64,000 bases of DNA, from assembly GCF_030813795.1 (NCBI RefSeq), contig NZ_JAUSUX010000002.1, positions 62,001 to 126,000 of the forward strand, given 5' to 3'. Shown piece by piece: positions 25,030 through 33,902 of the stretch (positions are counted from its first letter, which is position 1; each line of letters opens with the position of its first letter). A program made the position numbers and the translations under genes. The stretch comes from Desulfofundulus luciae (GTDB lineage Bacteria; Bacillota; Desulfotomaculia; Desulfotomaculales; Desulfovirgulaceae). A model generated the notes under the pieces. It did no database searches. It saw only the letters and a list, made by a program, of their open reading frames with translations, and was not told the origin of the DNA.

Positions 25030-25971
25030 TTACACCAGCGCGTTTACGGGCCGGTAGGGCGGCGGTTCGTGGGGGCGCAGCAGTTCGCAGATACAGGAGA
25101 TCTTTCGTGCGGTGACCTGAATATCATCAATGGAATACCCCAGGGCGGCCAGCCTGTCCCTTAACTCCCCGGCAGCCTTTTTAAAAAGGGAGACGAAGTT
25201 TTCTTCTGCCACGGCCACCCTGGCTGTAAGTCCCGCCTTGCTCCGGGTCAGGTAAACCCAGGTTTCCCCCAGAACCGGGGTTTCCACCCGCACCACCAGG
25301 GCCAGGGGGAAGTCCTGCTCACCTTTCTTACCGGCCCGGCTGTCCACCATATACAGCTCGCCGTGCATTCCCTTCCCGCGAAAGGTGAAAAAGCTCACCA
25401 TTTCCTGATCCGGGAAAAGGGGTACCGCCTGGTTCAACACCTCCTGCCCCCGGGGAGTGGCTTCTTTGTTTCCCAGGAGGTAGTCCAGGGCCTGCTTCAC
25501 CTTGCCCGGGTCAAAGCGTAAATCCAGGGTTTCCAGCCACACCCGGGCGGCCCAGAAGGCCGCCCGCTCCCGGGGAGGTAGATCCCTGGCGGCAGAGAAA
25601 AGCATCTCCACCAGGGAGCGGTCCAGGGGCAGTTGCCACTTGACCATTTCCTGCAGCAGCTTTGTGATTTCGGGGTCGGCGGGCATGCCCAGGACTTTGG
25701 CCATGGTTGTCAGTGCCGTGTTCTGGTCCGGTGTAACGGTGAGGTGCTGCAGGTGCAGGGTCCCGGGGGTAACCTCACGCACCAGGGCCCAGAACGTGGC
25801 CGGAGGGGAAGGTATCTCCCCCGTGGCCGTGAAGATCTGGCCGCCTATGCGCACCGTGGCGAGACCGTTTTCCACCCCCAGGACCTCCACCTGCACCATT
25901 TGCCCCGGCTGCAGGGAAGTTGCCGTTTGCAGTTCAACAGCGGGGTTCAGGAAAATGCCCGGAATTTGCAT
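25030..25971 (-). CDS. FliK-like protein (YlqG type)
   Basis: A 313-residue cytosolic protein. The N-terminus (LQPGQMVQVEVLGVENGLATVRIGGQIFTA) is a small beta-domain, the middle is helical and the C-terminal region resembles a flagellar hook-length control domain (ETWVYLTRSKAGLTARVAV, then LRDRLAALGYSIDDIQV). Together with the FlhB-like gene this is the ylqG-ylqH pair, placed away from the main flagellar operon. Function has not been shown to my knowledge. The assignment rests mainly on the gene pair. Confidence 0.65.
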   Translation of the reverse strand: MQIPGIFLNPAVELQTATSLQPGQMVQVEVLGVENGLATVRIGGQIFTATGEIPSPPATFWALVREVTPGTLHLQHLTVTPDQNTALTTMAKVLGMPADPEITKLLQEMVKWQLPLDRSLVEMLFSAARDLPPRERAAFWAARVWLETLDLRFDPGKVKQALDYLLGNKEATPRGQEVLNQAVPLFPDQEMVSFFTFRGKGMHGELYMVDSRAGKKGEQDFPLALVVRVETPVLGETWVYLTRSKAGLTARVAVAEENFVSLFKKAAGELRDRLAALGYSIDDIQVTARKISCICELLRPHEPPPYRPVNALV

Positions 25972-26091
25972 AAGTCAATTATACCATTTCCTGTTAGCGT
26001 AAACAATGGCGAGGGGTGCCCATCATCTGCTGGCCGCAATGAAAAACCGTTTTATTTCCAGCGATTGTTTACAAAATGTCTGAAAATTGAT

Positions 26092-26331
26092 ATGATCGTT
26101 GAGATTACTTCGCCATCTTCGGCGAGGAAGGACAGGCTGGAAAAGTTTTGTAAATATGAGAAAGCCGGTGTGAAAGAATACTGGATCGTAGAGCCGGAAG
26201 AAAAGCTGGTCAGCGTATTTGTGCAGGGCGACAATAATAGATACGGCAGGCCGGATATTTACACAGAAGGCGATGAAATAAAAGTGAGTATATTTCCAGA
26301 CCTTGTAATAAGTCTGAAGAATATTTTTTGA
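26092..26331 (+). pseudogene. Uma2-family nuclease, 5'-truncated remnant
   Basis: About 80 residues match the C-terminal half of Uma2/DUF820 proteins: VEITSPSSARKDRLEKFCKYEKAGVKEYWIVEP, then SIFPDLVISLKNIF. The intact relative at 57960-58523 has the same blocks ([31 protein letters not shown]). The N-terminal half is absent; the upstream sequence in frame runs into the antisense of the FliK-like gene. It is a relic, lying left of the defence operon. Confidence 0.75.
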
Positions 26332-26398
26332 CCCTATAGAGGGGCCGCTTATAATGAAGCAGGGGATTCTGGTGGTGGATACAAAAGCCATGCTCAAT

Positions 26399-26457
26399 CT
26401 CCTTATTATGGGAGTTGGACAGGACTACCTGCACATTCCCATTATAAGGAGTTTTTT
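26399..26457 (+). terminator. Rho-independent terminator
   Basis: A 15-bp stem with one mismatch (26399-26413 with 26437-26451), a long loop and six T's. It insulates the defence operon from upstream transcription. Confidence 0.75.
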
Positions 26458-26520
26458 CTTTAAAAGCTGATTCAAACAGGAAAATGCAGTTGTATTCAGT
26501 TATTCAGTGAGATATTTTTT

Positions 26521-26546
26521 TGTATAATATACACAGGGTATATACA
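26521..26546 (+). promoter_or_regulatory. Promoter -10 within an inverted repeat (likely operator)
   Basis: TATAAT at 26523-26528 lies inside a palindromic region: TGTATA (26521-26526) and TATACA (26541-26546), with further TATA symmetry inward. A weak -35 (TTATTC, 26500-26505) fits 17-base spacing. The palindrome ends 13 bases before the ribbon-helix-helix gene, the usual layout for autoregulation. Confidence 0.55.
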
Positions 26547-26559
26547 AGGGGGTGATGGC

Positions 26560-26811
26560 TTGGAAAAAACCAGACTAACCCCGATCCGGTTTCCGGTTGA
26601 CCTGCTGCTTGAGCTGAACAGGTTTGTCGGTCAGGGGCAGAGGAGCAAGTTTATTATTGAAGCCACGCAGAAGGAGTTGCTCCGGTTAAAACAAAAAAAG
26701 GCTTTACAGTCAGCTGCCGGAGTTTTCAAGAAAGAGGATTACCCAGGTTTTGCCGGGCCTGGAGATGTTTCCTCCTGGGTTCGCCGGTTGAGGGAGGATA
26801 TTGGAAAGTGA
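26560..26811 (+). CDS. Ribbon-helix-helix antitoxin-like regulator
   Basis: 83 residues. The N-terminus (TRLTPIRFPVDLLLELNRFVGQGQRSKFIIEATQKEL) is a CopG/RHH DNA-binding domain. The C-terminus (PGFAGPGDVSSWVRRLREDIG) resembles the toxin-binding tail of VapB/CopG-type antitoxins. No toxin gene follows; instead the stop overlaps the GTG of the DUF499 gene (GTGA), which couples their translation. The TTG start follows AAGGGGGTGAT. It probably represses the whole operon from the palindrome upstream. Alternatively it is an antitoxin whose partner was replaced. Confidence 0.75.
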   Translation: MEKTRLTPIRFPVDLLLELNRFVGQGQRSKFIIEATQKELLRLKQKKALQSAAGVFKKEDYPGFAGPGDVSSWVRRLREDIGK

Positions 26812-29800
26812 AATCAGTGCTGGATGCGTGCAAGCCGCGGCCCGAGATCCTGGCCGGTACGTTCAACCCCGAGGTTTTTACGGCGTCGCTCAGCCCGGTC
26901 GTCGAGTTTTACCGCAGCGGCCGGGGTCTCATCGACAGTATTTACACCAATGCAGAGCTCTTTTTCCGGGAGGCTACTTACCCCACCCAGGGTTTGCGGT
27001 TGACCCTGGCGGAAGTTTTCGGCCGCATTGCGGGGGATATGACCGTTCCGGCCATCCACCGGCTGGAGACGGCCTTTGGCGGCGGCAAGACCCACACGCT
27101 GATCGCCTGTACGCACATCGCCCATAAAGGTACGGAGCTGCGCAGCGTCATCCGGGACATCCTCGACCCGGAGCTTCTCCCCGGGCCCGGCGAGATTGCC
27201 GTCGTCGGGGTGGCGGGTGATGAAATCCCGGTGCATAAGCCAAAGGGGAGGGATTTAGTGCCCTACACCCTCTGGGGCGAGATCGCCTACCAGATCGGCG
27301 GAGAAACCCTCTACCGGGAGGTTGAGGATGAAGCGAACTCCCATGCCGCGCCCGGCAGAACGTATTTCGACAGGGTGTTTGCCGGCCGTAAGGTCCTCAT
27401 CCTGCTGGACGAGCTGGCCCAGTACGCGGCGCGGCTGGAAGCGGCCCGGCCCGATGGCGCCAGCCAGCTGGCCGCCTTCTTAATGGCCCTGCACGGTTAC
27501 GCCCGCAACCATCCGGGGATGGCGGTGGTGCTCACCCTGGCCAGCACAACTGATGCCTTCGCCAAACAGACGGAGTACCTGGCCAGGCTCATCAGCCAGG
27601 TGCGCGGCGAAGAGGTTGGCGAGGACGATGCCCTGGGGATTGGGGAAAGGGCCGTGCAGGGCGTAGCCAGCGTGGTTGCCCGTGACGCGGTCCAGGTGAC
27701 GCCGGTGCAGGCGGCGGAAATTTCGTCCGTCCTCACCAAACGGCTGTTTGTCTGCATAGATCGGGAAGCCGCCCGGGAAACTGCTGAGGAGTACATGGCC
27801 ATGTACCGCCGGAACGCGGCCCTGCTGCCGGACGAGGCTTCCAGCGATGACTTCAAGGGCCGGATGATTGCCAACTACCCGTTCCACCCGACCCTCGTTG
27901 ATTTTCTGAATAAGAAGCTGGCCAGTGCCGAAAACTTTCAGGGGACGCGCGGCGTCCTGCGGGTTCTCTCCCTGGCCGTGCGCAGCCTGTGGCAGAAGCA
28001 AAAGGCCGTTCCCATGATCCACGCGTGCCACCTTGACCTGCGCGAGGAGCGGGTGGTCAATGAAATCCTGGGCCGCACGGGCAGCTCTGACCTGCTCTTT
28101 GTCCTGAACGCCGATATCGGCGGCGTAGATACGGGCACGCTGGAGGGCGGCCACAGCAACGCAGAACTGGCCGACCGGCGCAACCCCCACCCGGAAGGCC
28201 ACCCCCTTTATGAGTATACATGGAAGACCGTTTTCCTGCACAGCCTGGTCGGCCGTGAAGAGGGCCTGGGCTCCAGAATCTTCGGCCTCACCGAGTCCGA
28301 AGCCTGTTTTGACGTTTCCTTCCCCGGCTTAACGCCGCCGCAGGTGCGCACGGCGCTGGAAGAGATCGGCGAAAGCGCCTTTTACCTCCGTTACGAGCAG
28401 GGAAAATATTTCGCCAGCGAAGAGCCGACGATTAACAGCGTTCTGGCCAGAATCCGCAGGACGTTGAAGGCTGAGCAGGTGGAGGAGCTTCTGGAGGCGG
28501 CGGCGCGAAAGGTGGTCACCGGGGGGGCGGGTTTGTTTCACATAGAGCATGATGTTTCGCTGCCGGAGCACCTGCCCGACGGCAAAGACCGGCCCGTGCT
28601 CGGGGTCGTTTCGTTAACTGCCGGGACCATTGATGTGGAGGCCATGGTGACCACAAAAGGCCAGAACAGGCCGCGGGAGCGGCAGAATCTCATCTTTCTC
28701 CTCGTTCCGGAAACCGTTATTGTGAAGGGGATAAACGATCAGGACGGGCTCTTCGAAAACACCTGCGTCCGGGACGCCCGGCAGCGGATTGAGGGTACTG
28801 CCCGCCAGGTCATGGCCATGCGCCTGCTGATGGAGAAGCCGCAGAGCTACGGGGTGAACCCCCGCCGCCTGGAAGATGAAGATTTCAAGAAGCGCTACGC
28901 TGAACGCGAGAACGGCCTGCTTACCGATGTTTCGAGAATCTATACGGGCTTCTATTACCCGGGGGCGGCGGGATATATCGTGCGCAGGGAAATAAAGACT
29001 GCCGGGGGCGAAGGCGGGGCACCCTTTATCGAACTGATCCGCGACGCGCTGAGCAAGGACGGCAAGCTCCTTACCGGCAGCAGCACGACCCAGGCCGACC
29101 TGTTGAACTTGAGCAAGCTTTTCTTTGAGCACGGCGACGCCGTAACCTTAAAGGAGCTGCGGGAAAACTTTTACCGCCTGCGCAGCTGGCCGGTGCTGGA
29201 GAGCCCCGCAGTTTTCGACCAGATCGTGCGGGCCGGGGTCCAGAAGGGCGTCTGGTGCGTCTTCCGCATGGATACCGGGGAAAGCGCGAAACCGGCCGAA
29301 TTTTACGACCGGGAAAACGATATCCCGCTGGGGGTTGACCTGGCTGCCGGGGATTACGGCCTCATCACCCCTCAGGGGGCCAACCAGCGCGGCTGGGCAG
29401 TAAACCAGAAGGTGGACCCGGTTGAAGTGCGCGAGGGTGTGATTTATACTGTTGCGCAGGGCGGCGTTTCCACGGTGGAGAAGGTTGCCGAAAGCATGGC
29501 CGGGAAATACGGGGAGGTTCCCGCCCGGGAACTGGAGGAGGCCGTGGTGACGCTGGTGAAGAGCGGCCAGCTTTTCGCCTTTCGCGGCGCGCCGGATCAA
29601 AAGGAAAAGCCCGACCTCATCCACGGTTCCGCCGCAGCCCTTTACACCCCTTTACCCGGTGACGTCCTGATCACGCCGGCTGAAGCGGCCGGACGGGGAT
29701 GGGTGACCGCCGGCCGCCGCAGGTTTGTCCTGGAAGGAAAGGAAGGAGCTAGGAAGCTGCTGCCGCTGCTCCGGCGGCTGGGCAGCCTCTACAATAAAGG

Positions 29801-30029
29801 CGCCCGCTCCACCATTGAAAGTATGGATTTGATTGATCTGGAACTTCCCGGCGGCGGCTTGATCCGGCTTCAACTGACCGGCGTTACCCCGGAATCCATG
29901 AAGGCTCTTGGCGAGCTTTTTGAAGTGCTGGCCGGCGTGGTACAGCAGGGCGAACAAACCGAGGCCATTCTTGAAATAGCCGATCCGGATGATGATTGCT
30001 TATTCATCCAGGAGTTGAAGAAACAATAA
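26808..30029 (+). CDS. DUF499-type P-loop ATPase of a defence cassette
   Basis: 1073 residues. The N-terminal third contains Walker A GGGKTHT (Lys94) and Walker B LILLDELA (Asp201, Glu202), the arrangement I associate with the DUF499/COG1483 AAA+-like family. The rest has no catalytic motif that I recognise and is probably helical or winged-helix scaffolding. In known gene neighbourhoods such ATPases accompany DUF1156 DNA methylases and SNF2 helicases, as here, and are predicted to act in host-versus-invader DNA discrimination. The GTG start overlaps the previous stop by four bases. Codon use is GC-rich like the host. Confidence 0.8.
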   Translation: MKSVLDACKPRPEILAGTFNPEVFTASLSPVVEFYRSGRGLIDSIYTNAELFFREATYPTQGLRLTLAEVFGRIAGDMTVPAIHRLETAFGGGKTHTLIACTHIAHKGTELRSVIRDILDPELLPGPGEIAVVGVAGDEIPVHKPKGRDLVPYTLWGEIAYQIGGETLYREVEDEANSHAAPGRTYFDRVFAGRKVLILLDELAQYAARLEAARPDGASQLAAFLMALHGYARNHPGMAVVLTLASTTDAFAKQTEYLARLISQVRGEEVGEDDALGIGERAVQGVASVVARDAVQVTPVQAAEISSVLTKRLFVCIDREAARETAEEYMAMYRRNAALLPDEASSDDFKGRMIANYPFHPTLVDFLNKKLASAENFQGTRGVLRVLSLAVRSLWQKQKAVPMIHACHLDLREERVVNEILGRTGSSDLLFVLNADIGGVDTGTLEGGHSNAELADRRNPHPEGHPLYEYTWKTVFLHSLVGREEGLGSRIFGLTESEACFDVSFPGLTPPQVRTALEEIGESAFYLRYEQGKYFASEEPTINSVLARIRRTLKAEQVEELLEAAARKVVTGGAGLFHIEHDVSLPEHLPDGKDRPVLGVVSLTAGTIDVEAMVTTKGQNRPRERQNLIFLLVPETVIVKGINDQDGLFENTCVRDARQRIEGTARQVMAMRLLMEKPQSYGVNPRRLEDEDFKKRYAERENGLLTDVSRIYTGFYYPGAAGYIVRREIKTAGGEGGAPFIELIRDALSKDGKLLTGSSTTQADLLNLSKLFFEHGDAVTLKELRENFYRLRSWPVLESPAVFDQIVRAGVQKGVWCVFRMDTGESAKPAEFYDRENDIPLGVDLAAGDYGLITPQGANQRGWAVNQKVDPVEVREGVIYTVAQGGVSTVEKVAESMAGKYGEVPARELEEAVVTLVKSGQLFAFRGAPDQKEKPDLIHGSAAALYTPLPGDVLITPAEAAGRGWVTAGRRRFVLEGKEGARKLLPLLRRLGSLYNKGARSTIESMDLIDLELPGGGLIRLQLTGVTPESMKALGELFEVLAGVVQQGEQTEAILEIADPDDDCLFIQELKKQ

Positions 30030-30044
30030 GGCGGGGCGGATCAA

Positions 30045-30656
30045 ATGGCAAACCGGAAGTCAAACACCGGCCGGGACCTGCTGCCTGACCTGCAGCACCG
30101 CATCCGGCCCCTGCTGAAGAGTGCCCCCTGGATCCTGAGGGTAACCGAATATAAGGACAAACCGGTGCCCGTCCTGGTAATCAAAGAGCGCGGCGAAGGC
30201 GCGGATGACGCCCCAAATAACGGCGGGGTTCCGGGCAGGGCGGTTCTTAAGGACCGGGGTCTGCTCTACGGCCAGCCCCTGCGCCGCTGCCTGCCCGTGA
30301 TCCGTAACATTGTCAGCCGCGTCTGCGATCATGCCGGGATCCCGCTCGAGCTCCAGCGGTATTTTGGCAACGGGGGCATTGCGTTCAGGGGCAACCTGCC
30401 CCTTGACGAGGAGGCGGGCGCCAAGCTAGCGCTCATCTTCAAGCTCCGGGAGGGCGTCAGGGACATGGACCGGGTTGAGCTTATGGCCCGGCGGGTGCAG
30501 CGCTTCAGCCGCGAGGAAGCGGTCTACTGGTTGACCAGGGCGACCCAGTACGGCGGGGCGGCCAGCCGCTGGGCCAGGTCGGGCATGCGGATCATGCTCG
30601 GCGGCCAGCCCGGGGATGAGGAGATCATTCATATGCTGGAAAAGTTGCGTGAATAG
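30045..30656 (+). CDS. Uncharacterised defence-operon protein, 203 aa
   Basis: It lies between the ATPase and the methylase with gaps of 15 and 17 bases. The sequence has a strand-rich first half (WILRVTEYKDKPVPVLVIKERG) and a helical second half (AKLALIFKLREGVRDMDRVELMARRVQRFSREEAVYWLTRATQYG). It resembles small proteins annotated only as domains of unknown function in related cassettes (DUF3780 or DUF7680 are possibilities from memory). No nuclease or nucleotide-binding motif is evident. It may be a structural or DNA-binding subunit. Confidence 0.65.
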   Translation: MANRKSNTGRDLLPDLQHRIRPLLKSAPWILRVTEYKDKPVPVLVIKERGEGADDAPNNGGVPGRAVLKDRGLLYGQPLRRCLPVIRNIVSRVCDHAGIPLELQRYFGNGGIAFRGNLPLDEEAGAKLALIFKLREGVRDMDRVELMARRVQRFSREEAVYWLTRATQYGGAASRWARSGMRIMLGGQPGDEEIIHMLEKLRE

Positions 30657-30673
30657 AGAGAGGAGATTGTTTC

Positions 30674-33600
30674 GTGGAACAGCACGCTGTGCCCGGAACG
30701 GACCTGCGCCTGATCGAGGCGGGTTTCCCCTGCCACCAGGTGGGCGCGGAGACACAGCGGGAGAGGGATACCGGGAAGGCGCCCCCTACCCACCGTCTTC
30801 ATGTCTGGTGGGCGCGGCGCCCGCTTGTGCCCAGCCGCGCCGCCGTTCTCGGCTCCCTCCTGCCCGCCGGGACGGACCCGGACTGGTTTCTCCGCCAGCT
30901 GGGCATCGAAAAAGTGCAGGCGCTGGTGAACGGGGAGCCGTGGACGCTGGAGGAAAGGCTAATTGAGCGTATTAACAAAAACAGCCTGGGACAGGAGATA
31001 CTGAAAGTAGATTCTGTGGTCGCGAGGGCGCTTCAACGAGAACAGGAGGTCAGGGAAGGCCATAGGAAGCTGATCAAAGAGATCGTCGGTAAGAATCCTC
31101 TTCTAGACGAGCATCCAGTTATACAAAAGTGGAAGGATTTAAGTAAGCCACTTCCTGAGCCGCTACCAGTAGAGGGTGATGTGCTGTTTGTTGAGCGGGT
31201 GGCCGCTGACCCGGCGTGGTTCAAGGCGTTAATTGAAATGGCTGAGAATGCAGGTGTCCGCGTTCCAAATCTCTACGGGTATTCCCGTGCCTACTCTCAT
31301 CAACCGGAATGGCAGCCCCCTGACATAACCGTACTGGATCCTACCGCCGGCGGCGGTTCAATTCCTTTTGAGGCACTGCGACTTGGGTATCGCGTGATTG
31401 CAAATGAGTTAAACCCGGTAGCCGCTGTGGTCTTGTATGCCACCCTTGATTATCCCGCCCGCTACGGAGTCGAATTAGCAGACGACATTCAGAAATGGGG
31501 GCAAAGGCTGCTGGATACTTTAAACGAAAGGGTTGATTCCGTATTCCCTCGTACATTTCCATTGCCCCCAGACGAGCGGCGAGTCCTGGAGAAGCATTTA
31601 AGCAAGTGTTCAGATTTAGTTATTGAATATGATCGGGAGGATACGACCACATATTTATACGTTCGCCAGGTCACCTGCCCCCACTGCGGCGGCGAGGCAC
31701 CCCTGCTGAACACCTGCTGGCTATCGAAAGAAGGCGAAAAGTGGGGCGTGCGCATTGTCACGGACGGCCGGCCGCGGGGCGGCAGGGTCCGGTTTGAAAC
31801 CTACCGCCTCAAGGGCAACCGGGGGCCGAACGGCGAGGACCCGGACTTCGCCACGGTGAAGGATGGCGTGGGCCTGTGCGTCCACTGCCGCCAGGCCATT
31901 CCCGCCGACGAGATCAAAGCCCAGGCGAGGGGTGAGTCGCCCCACGGCAGGTGGCAGGACCGGCTTTACTGCGTCGTGGCCGTTCGCTGCCAGCCGAAGC
32001 TGGATAAACAGGGCAGGCCCGAGCGCTACAAGAGCGGCGAGCGGGCCGGTGAAATTAAGACAGAGAAGGTACGCTTCTTCCGGCCGCCCAACGACCGCGA
32101 CCTTGAGGCCCTGCGTGAGGCCGAAAAGCGCCTGGCCGGGCGCTGGCCCGGGTGGGAGCGGCAGGGGCTCATTCCGACGGAGAGCATTCAAAGGGGCCAT
32201 AAGACAATGGAACCTCTACGTGTTGGCATGACGCGCTGGTGCGACATGTTCACGCCGCGCCAGCTCCTGGGGCACCTCATCCTGGTAGAGGAGCTCAACC
32301 GCCTCAAGCCGGAAATCCTCCGGGAGCTGGGGGAGGAGCGGGGCCGTGCAGTTGTTACGTATCTCCAGTTTATGATCGATAAATGCCTGGATTATAACAG
32401 CAAGCAGACAAGGTGGCATTATAATCGAGGTGTCCTGATAAATACCTTTGGAAGGCATGATTATTCAATTAAATGGACGTTTGGCGAGATGATCTTAACC
32501 GGCCCCAACTCGGGCGCGGCCTGGGCGCTCGCGCAGGTCGTTGACGCCTACGCAGGAATGGCGGAACTGCTGGCGCCCCTGCACGCAAAGCTCAACGGGG
32601 CCGCGCCGCCGGTGACCATCCGGTGCGGCACGGCGGCCCGGATGGAAATCCCCGATGGTTCGGTGGATCTGATCTGTATCGATCCACCCTATTACAACAA
32701 CGTCCAGTATGCAGAGCTGTCCGACTATTTCTACGTCTGGCAGCGCCGCACCCTCCACGACCTCTACCCGGAGCTGTTCCGGCGGCGGCTCACGAACAAG
32801 ACGGACGAGGCCGTGGCCAACCCGGCGCGGGACGGGTCGGCCGCCGGAGCGAAAAAGGAATACGAGCGCCTGATGGGCGAGATTTTCGCCGAGTGCCGCC
32901 GCGTGCTCAAAGACGACGGCATCATGACCATTATGTTCACCCACAAGACGCAGGAGGCCTGGGAAGCGCTGACGCGCTCGCTGATCGAGAACGGCTGGAC
33001 TATTACGTCGTCGATGCCTGTCGAATCTGAAGCGGCCGAATCCATTCACCAGAAGGGAATGGCCGCCGCCGCCAGTTCCATCTTCCTTACCTGCCGTAAG
33101 CGCCAGAAAACAGGTGGTACACCGGCCACCTGGACGGGATTCGGCGGTACGGGGGTGGCCCAGCGCGTGCGCGAAGCCGTGCGCCAGGGCCTGGAGGAGT
33201 TTGAGCGGCTCCGGTTAAACCCCGTGGACGAGATGGTGGCCAGTTACGGCCGGGCCCTGCGCGTGCTTTCCGAACACTGGCCGGTGCTGGACGGCGACGA
33301 ACCGGTCAGCCCCACCCGCGCCATGAACGAGGCCAGCGCGGTGGTCGCCCGGTATCAGGTCGCCCGCCTGACGCAGGGGCGCTTGCAGGTGGACGACCTG
33401 AATCCCGAAGCAGCCATGGCCCTGACCCTCTACGGTATTTTCGGCCTGGCCGAATTTCCCTATGACGGGGCACTGAACCTCTCGCGGTCGCTCAACATTA
33501 AACTGGAGGGCAAAACCGCCGGGTATACCGTTAACGGCCGGATGATCGGCATCAACGACGAGATACGGGGCAGCCGCGTGGGGCGCGGCAGCGCGCAGGA

Positions 33601-33889
33601 GACCGGTTACCACGCGCCCCTTGTCCGCCGCGGGTCAAAGCTGCGCCTGGCCCGGCCGGAGGAGCGCCACAGGAAACGCGTGGACAACCCGCAGACGGAG
33701 TGGGACGTCCTCCACGGTTTAATTCTTGCCTACCGGGAGGGCGACGTTCCCGTCGCCCGCGCTTATCTGGCGCAGCACGCGCCGGCGCGCGAGCAGGTGA
33801 TCCTGGATCTGCTCTCCGTATGGGCGGCACAAATGGCCGACGAAGAATTGCGCCGGGAGGCCGGGGCCATCCTGTTCGGCCTCAAGTGA
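30674..33889 (+). CDS. DUF1156-type adenine-specific DNA methylase
   Basis: 1071 residues. The N-terminal block (GFPCHQVGAE, THRLHVWWARRPL) is the DUF1156 signature. The SAM-binding motif I is DPTAGGGSIPFEAL (Asp222), and the catalytic motif IV is DPPYYNN (Asp670), as in adenine-N6 or cytosine-N4 methylases. A zinc-ribbon-like pair (CPHCGG at Cys335/338 and CVHCRQ later) interrupts the methylase fold, as in the COG1743 group. It should mark host DNA for the cassette. Two internal stretches (about 30965-31690 and 32345-32480) are visibly more AT-rich than the remainder, suggesting mosaic origin. The GTG start follows GAGGAGA. Confidence 0.85.
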   Translation: MEQHAVPGTDLRLIEAGFPCHQVGAETQRERDTGKAPPTHRLHVWWARRPLVPSRAAVLGSLLPAGTDPDWFLRQLGIEKVQALVNGEPWTLEERLIERINKNSLGQEILKVDSVVARALQREQEVREGHRKLIKEIVGKNPLLDEHPVIQKWKDLSKPLPEPLPVEGDVLFVERVAADPAWFKALIEMAENAGVRVPNLYGYSRAYSHQPEWQPPDITVLDPTAGGGSIPFEALRLGYRVIANELNPVAAVVLYATLDYPARYGVELADDIQKWGQRLLDTLNERVDSVFPRTFPLPPDERRVLEKHLSKCSDLVIEYDREDTTTYLYVRQVTCPHCGGEAPLLNTCWLSKEGEKWGVRIVTDGRPRGGRVRFETYRLKGNRGPNGEDPDFATVKDGVGLCVHCRQAIPADEIKAQARGESPHGRWQDRLYCVVAVRCQPKLDKQGRPERYKSGERAGEIKTEKVRFFRPPNDRDLEALREAEKRLAGRWPGWERQGLIPTESIQRGHKTMEPLRVGMTRWCDMFTPRQLLGHLILVEELNRLKPEILRELGEERGRAVVTYLQFMIDKCLDYNSKQTRWHYNRGVLINTFGRHDYSIKWTFGEMILTGPNSGAAWALAQVVDAYAGMAELLAPLHAKLNGAAPPVTIRCGTAARMEIPDGSVDLICIDPPYYNNVQYAELSDYFYVWQRRTLHDLYPELFRRRLTNKTDEAVANPARDGSAAGAKKEYERLMGEIFAECRRVLKDDGIMTIMFTHKTQEAWEALTRSLIENGWTITSSMPVESEAAESIHQKGMAAAASSIFLTCRKRQKTGGTPATWTGFGGTGVAQRVREAVRQGLEEFERLRLNPVDEMVASYGRALRVLSEHWPVLDGDEPVSPTRAMNEASAVVARYQVARLTQGRLQVDDLNPEAAMALTLYGIFGLAEFPYDGALNLSRSLNIKLEGKTAGYTVNGRMIGINDEIRGSRVGRGSAQETGYHAPLVRRGSKLRLARPEERHRKRVDNPQTEWDVLHGLILAYREGDVPVARAYLAQHAPAREQVILDLLSVWAAQMADEELRREAGAILFGLK

Positions 33890-33902
33890 GGGGAGGAGTT
33901 CA

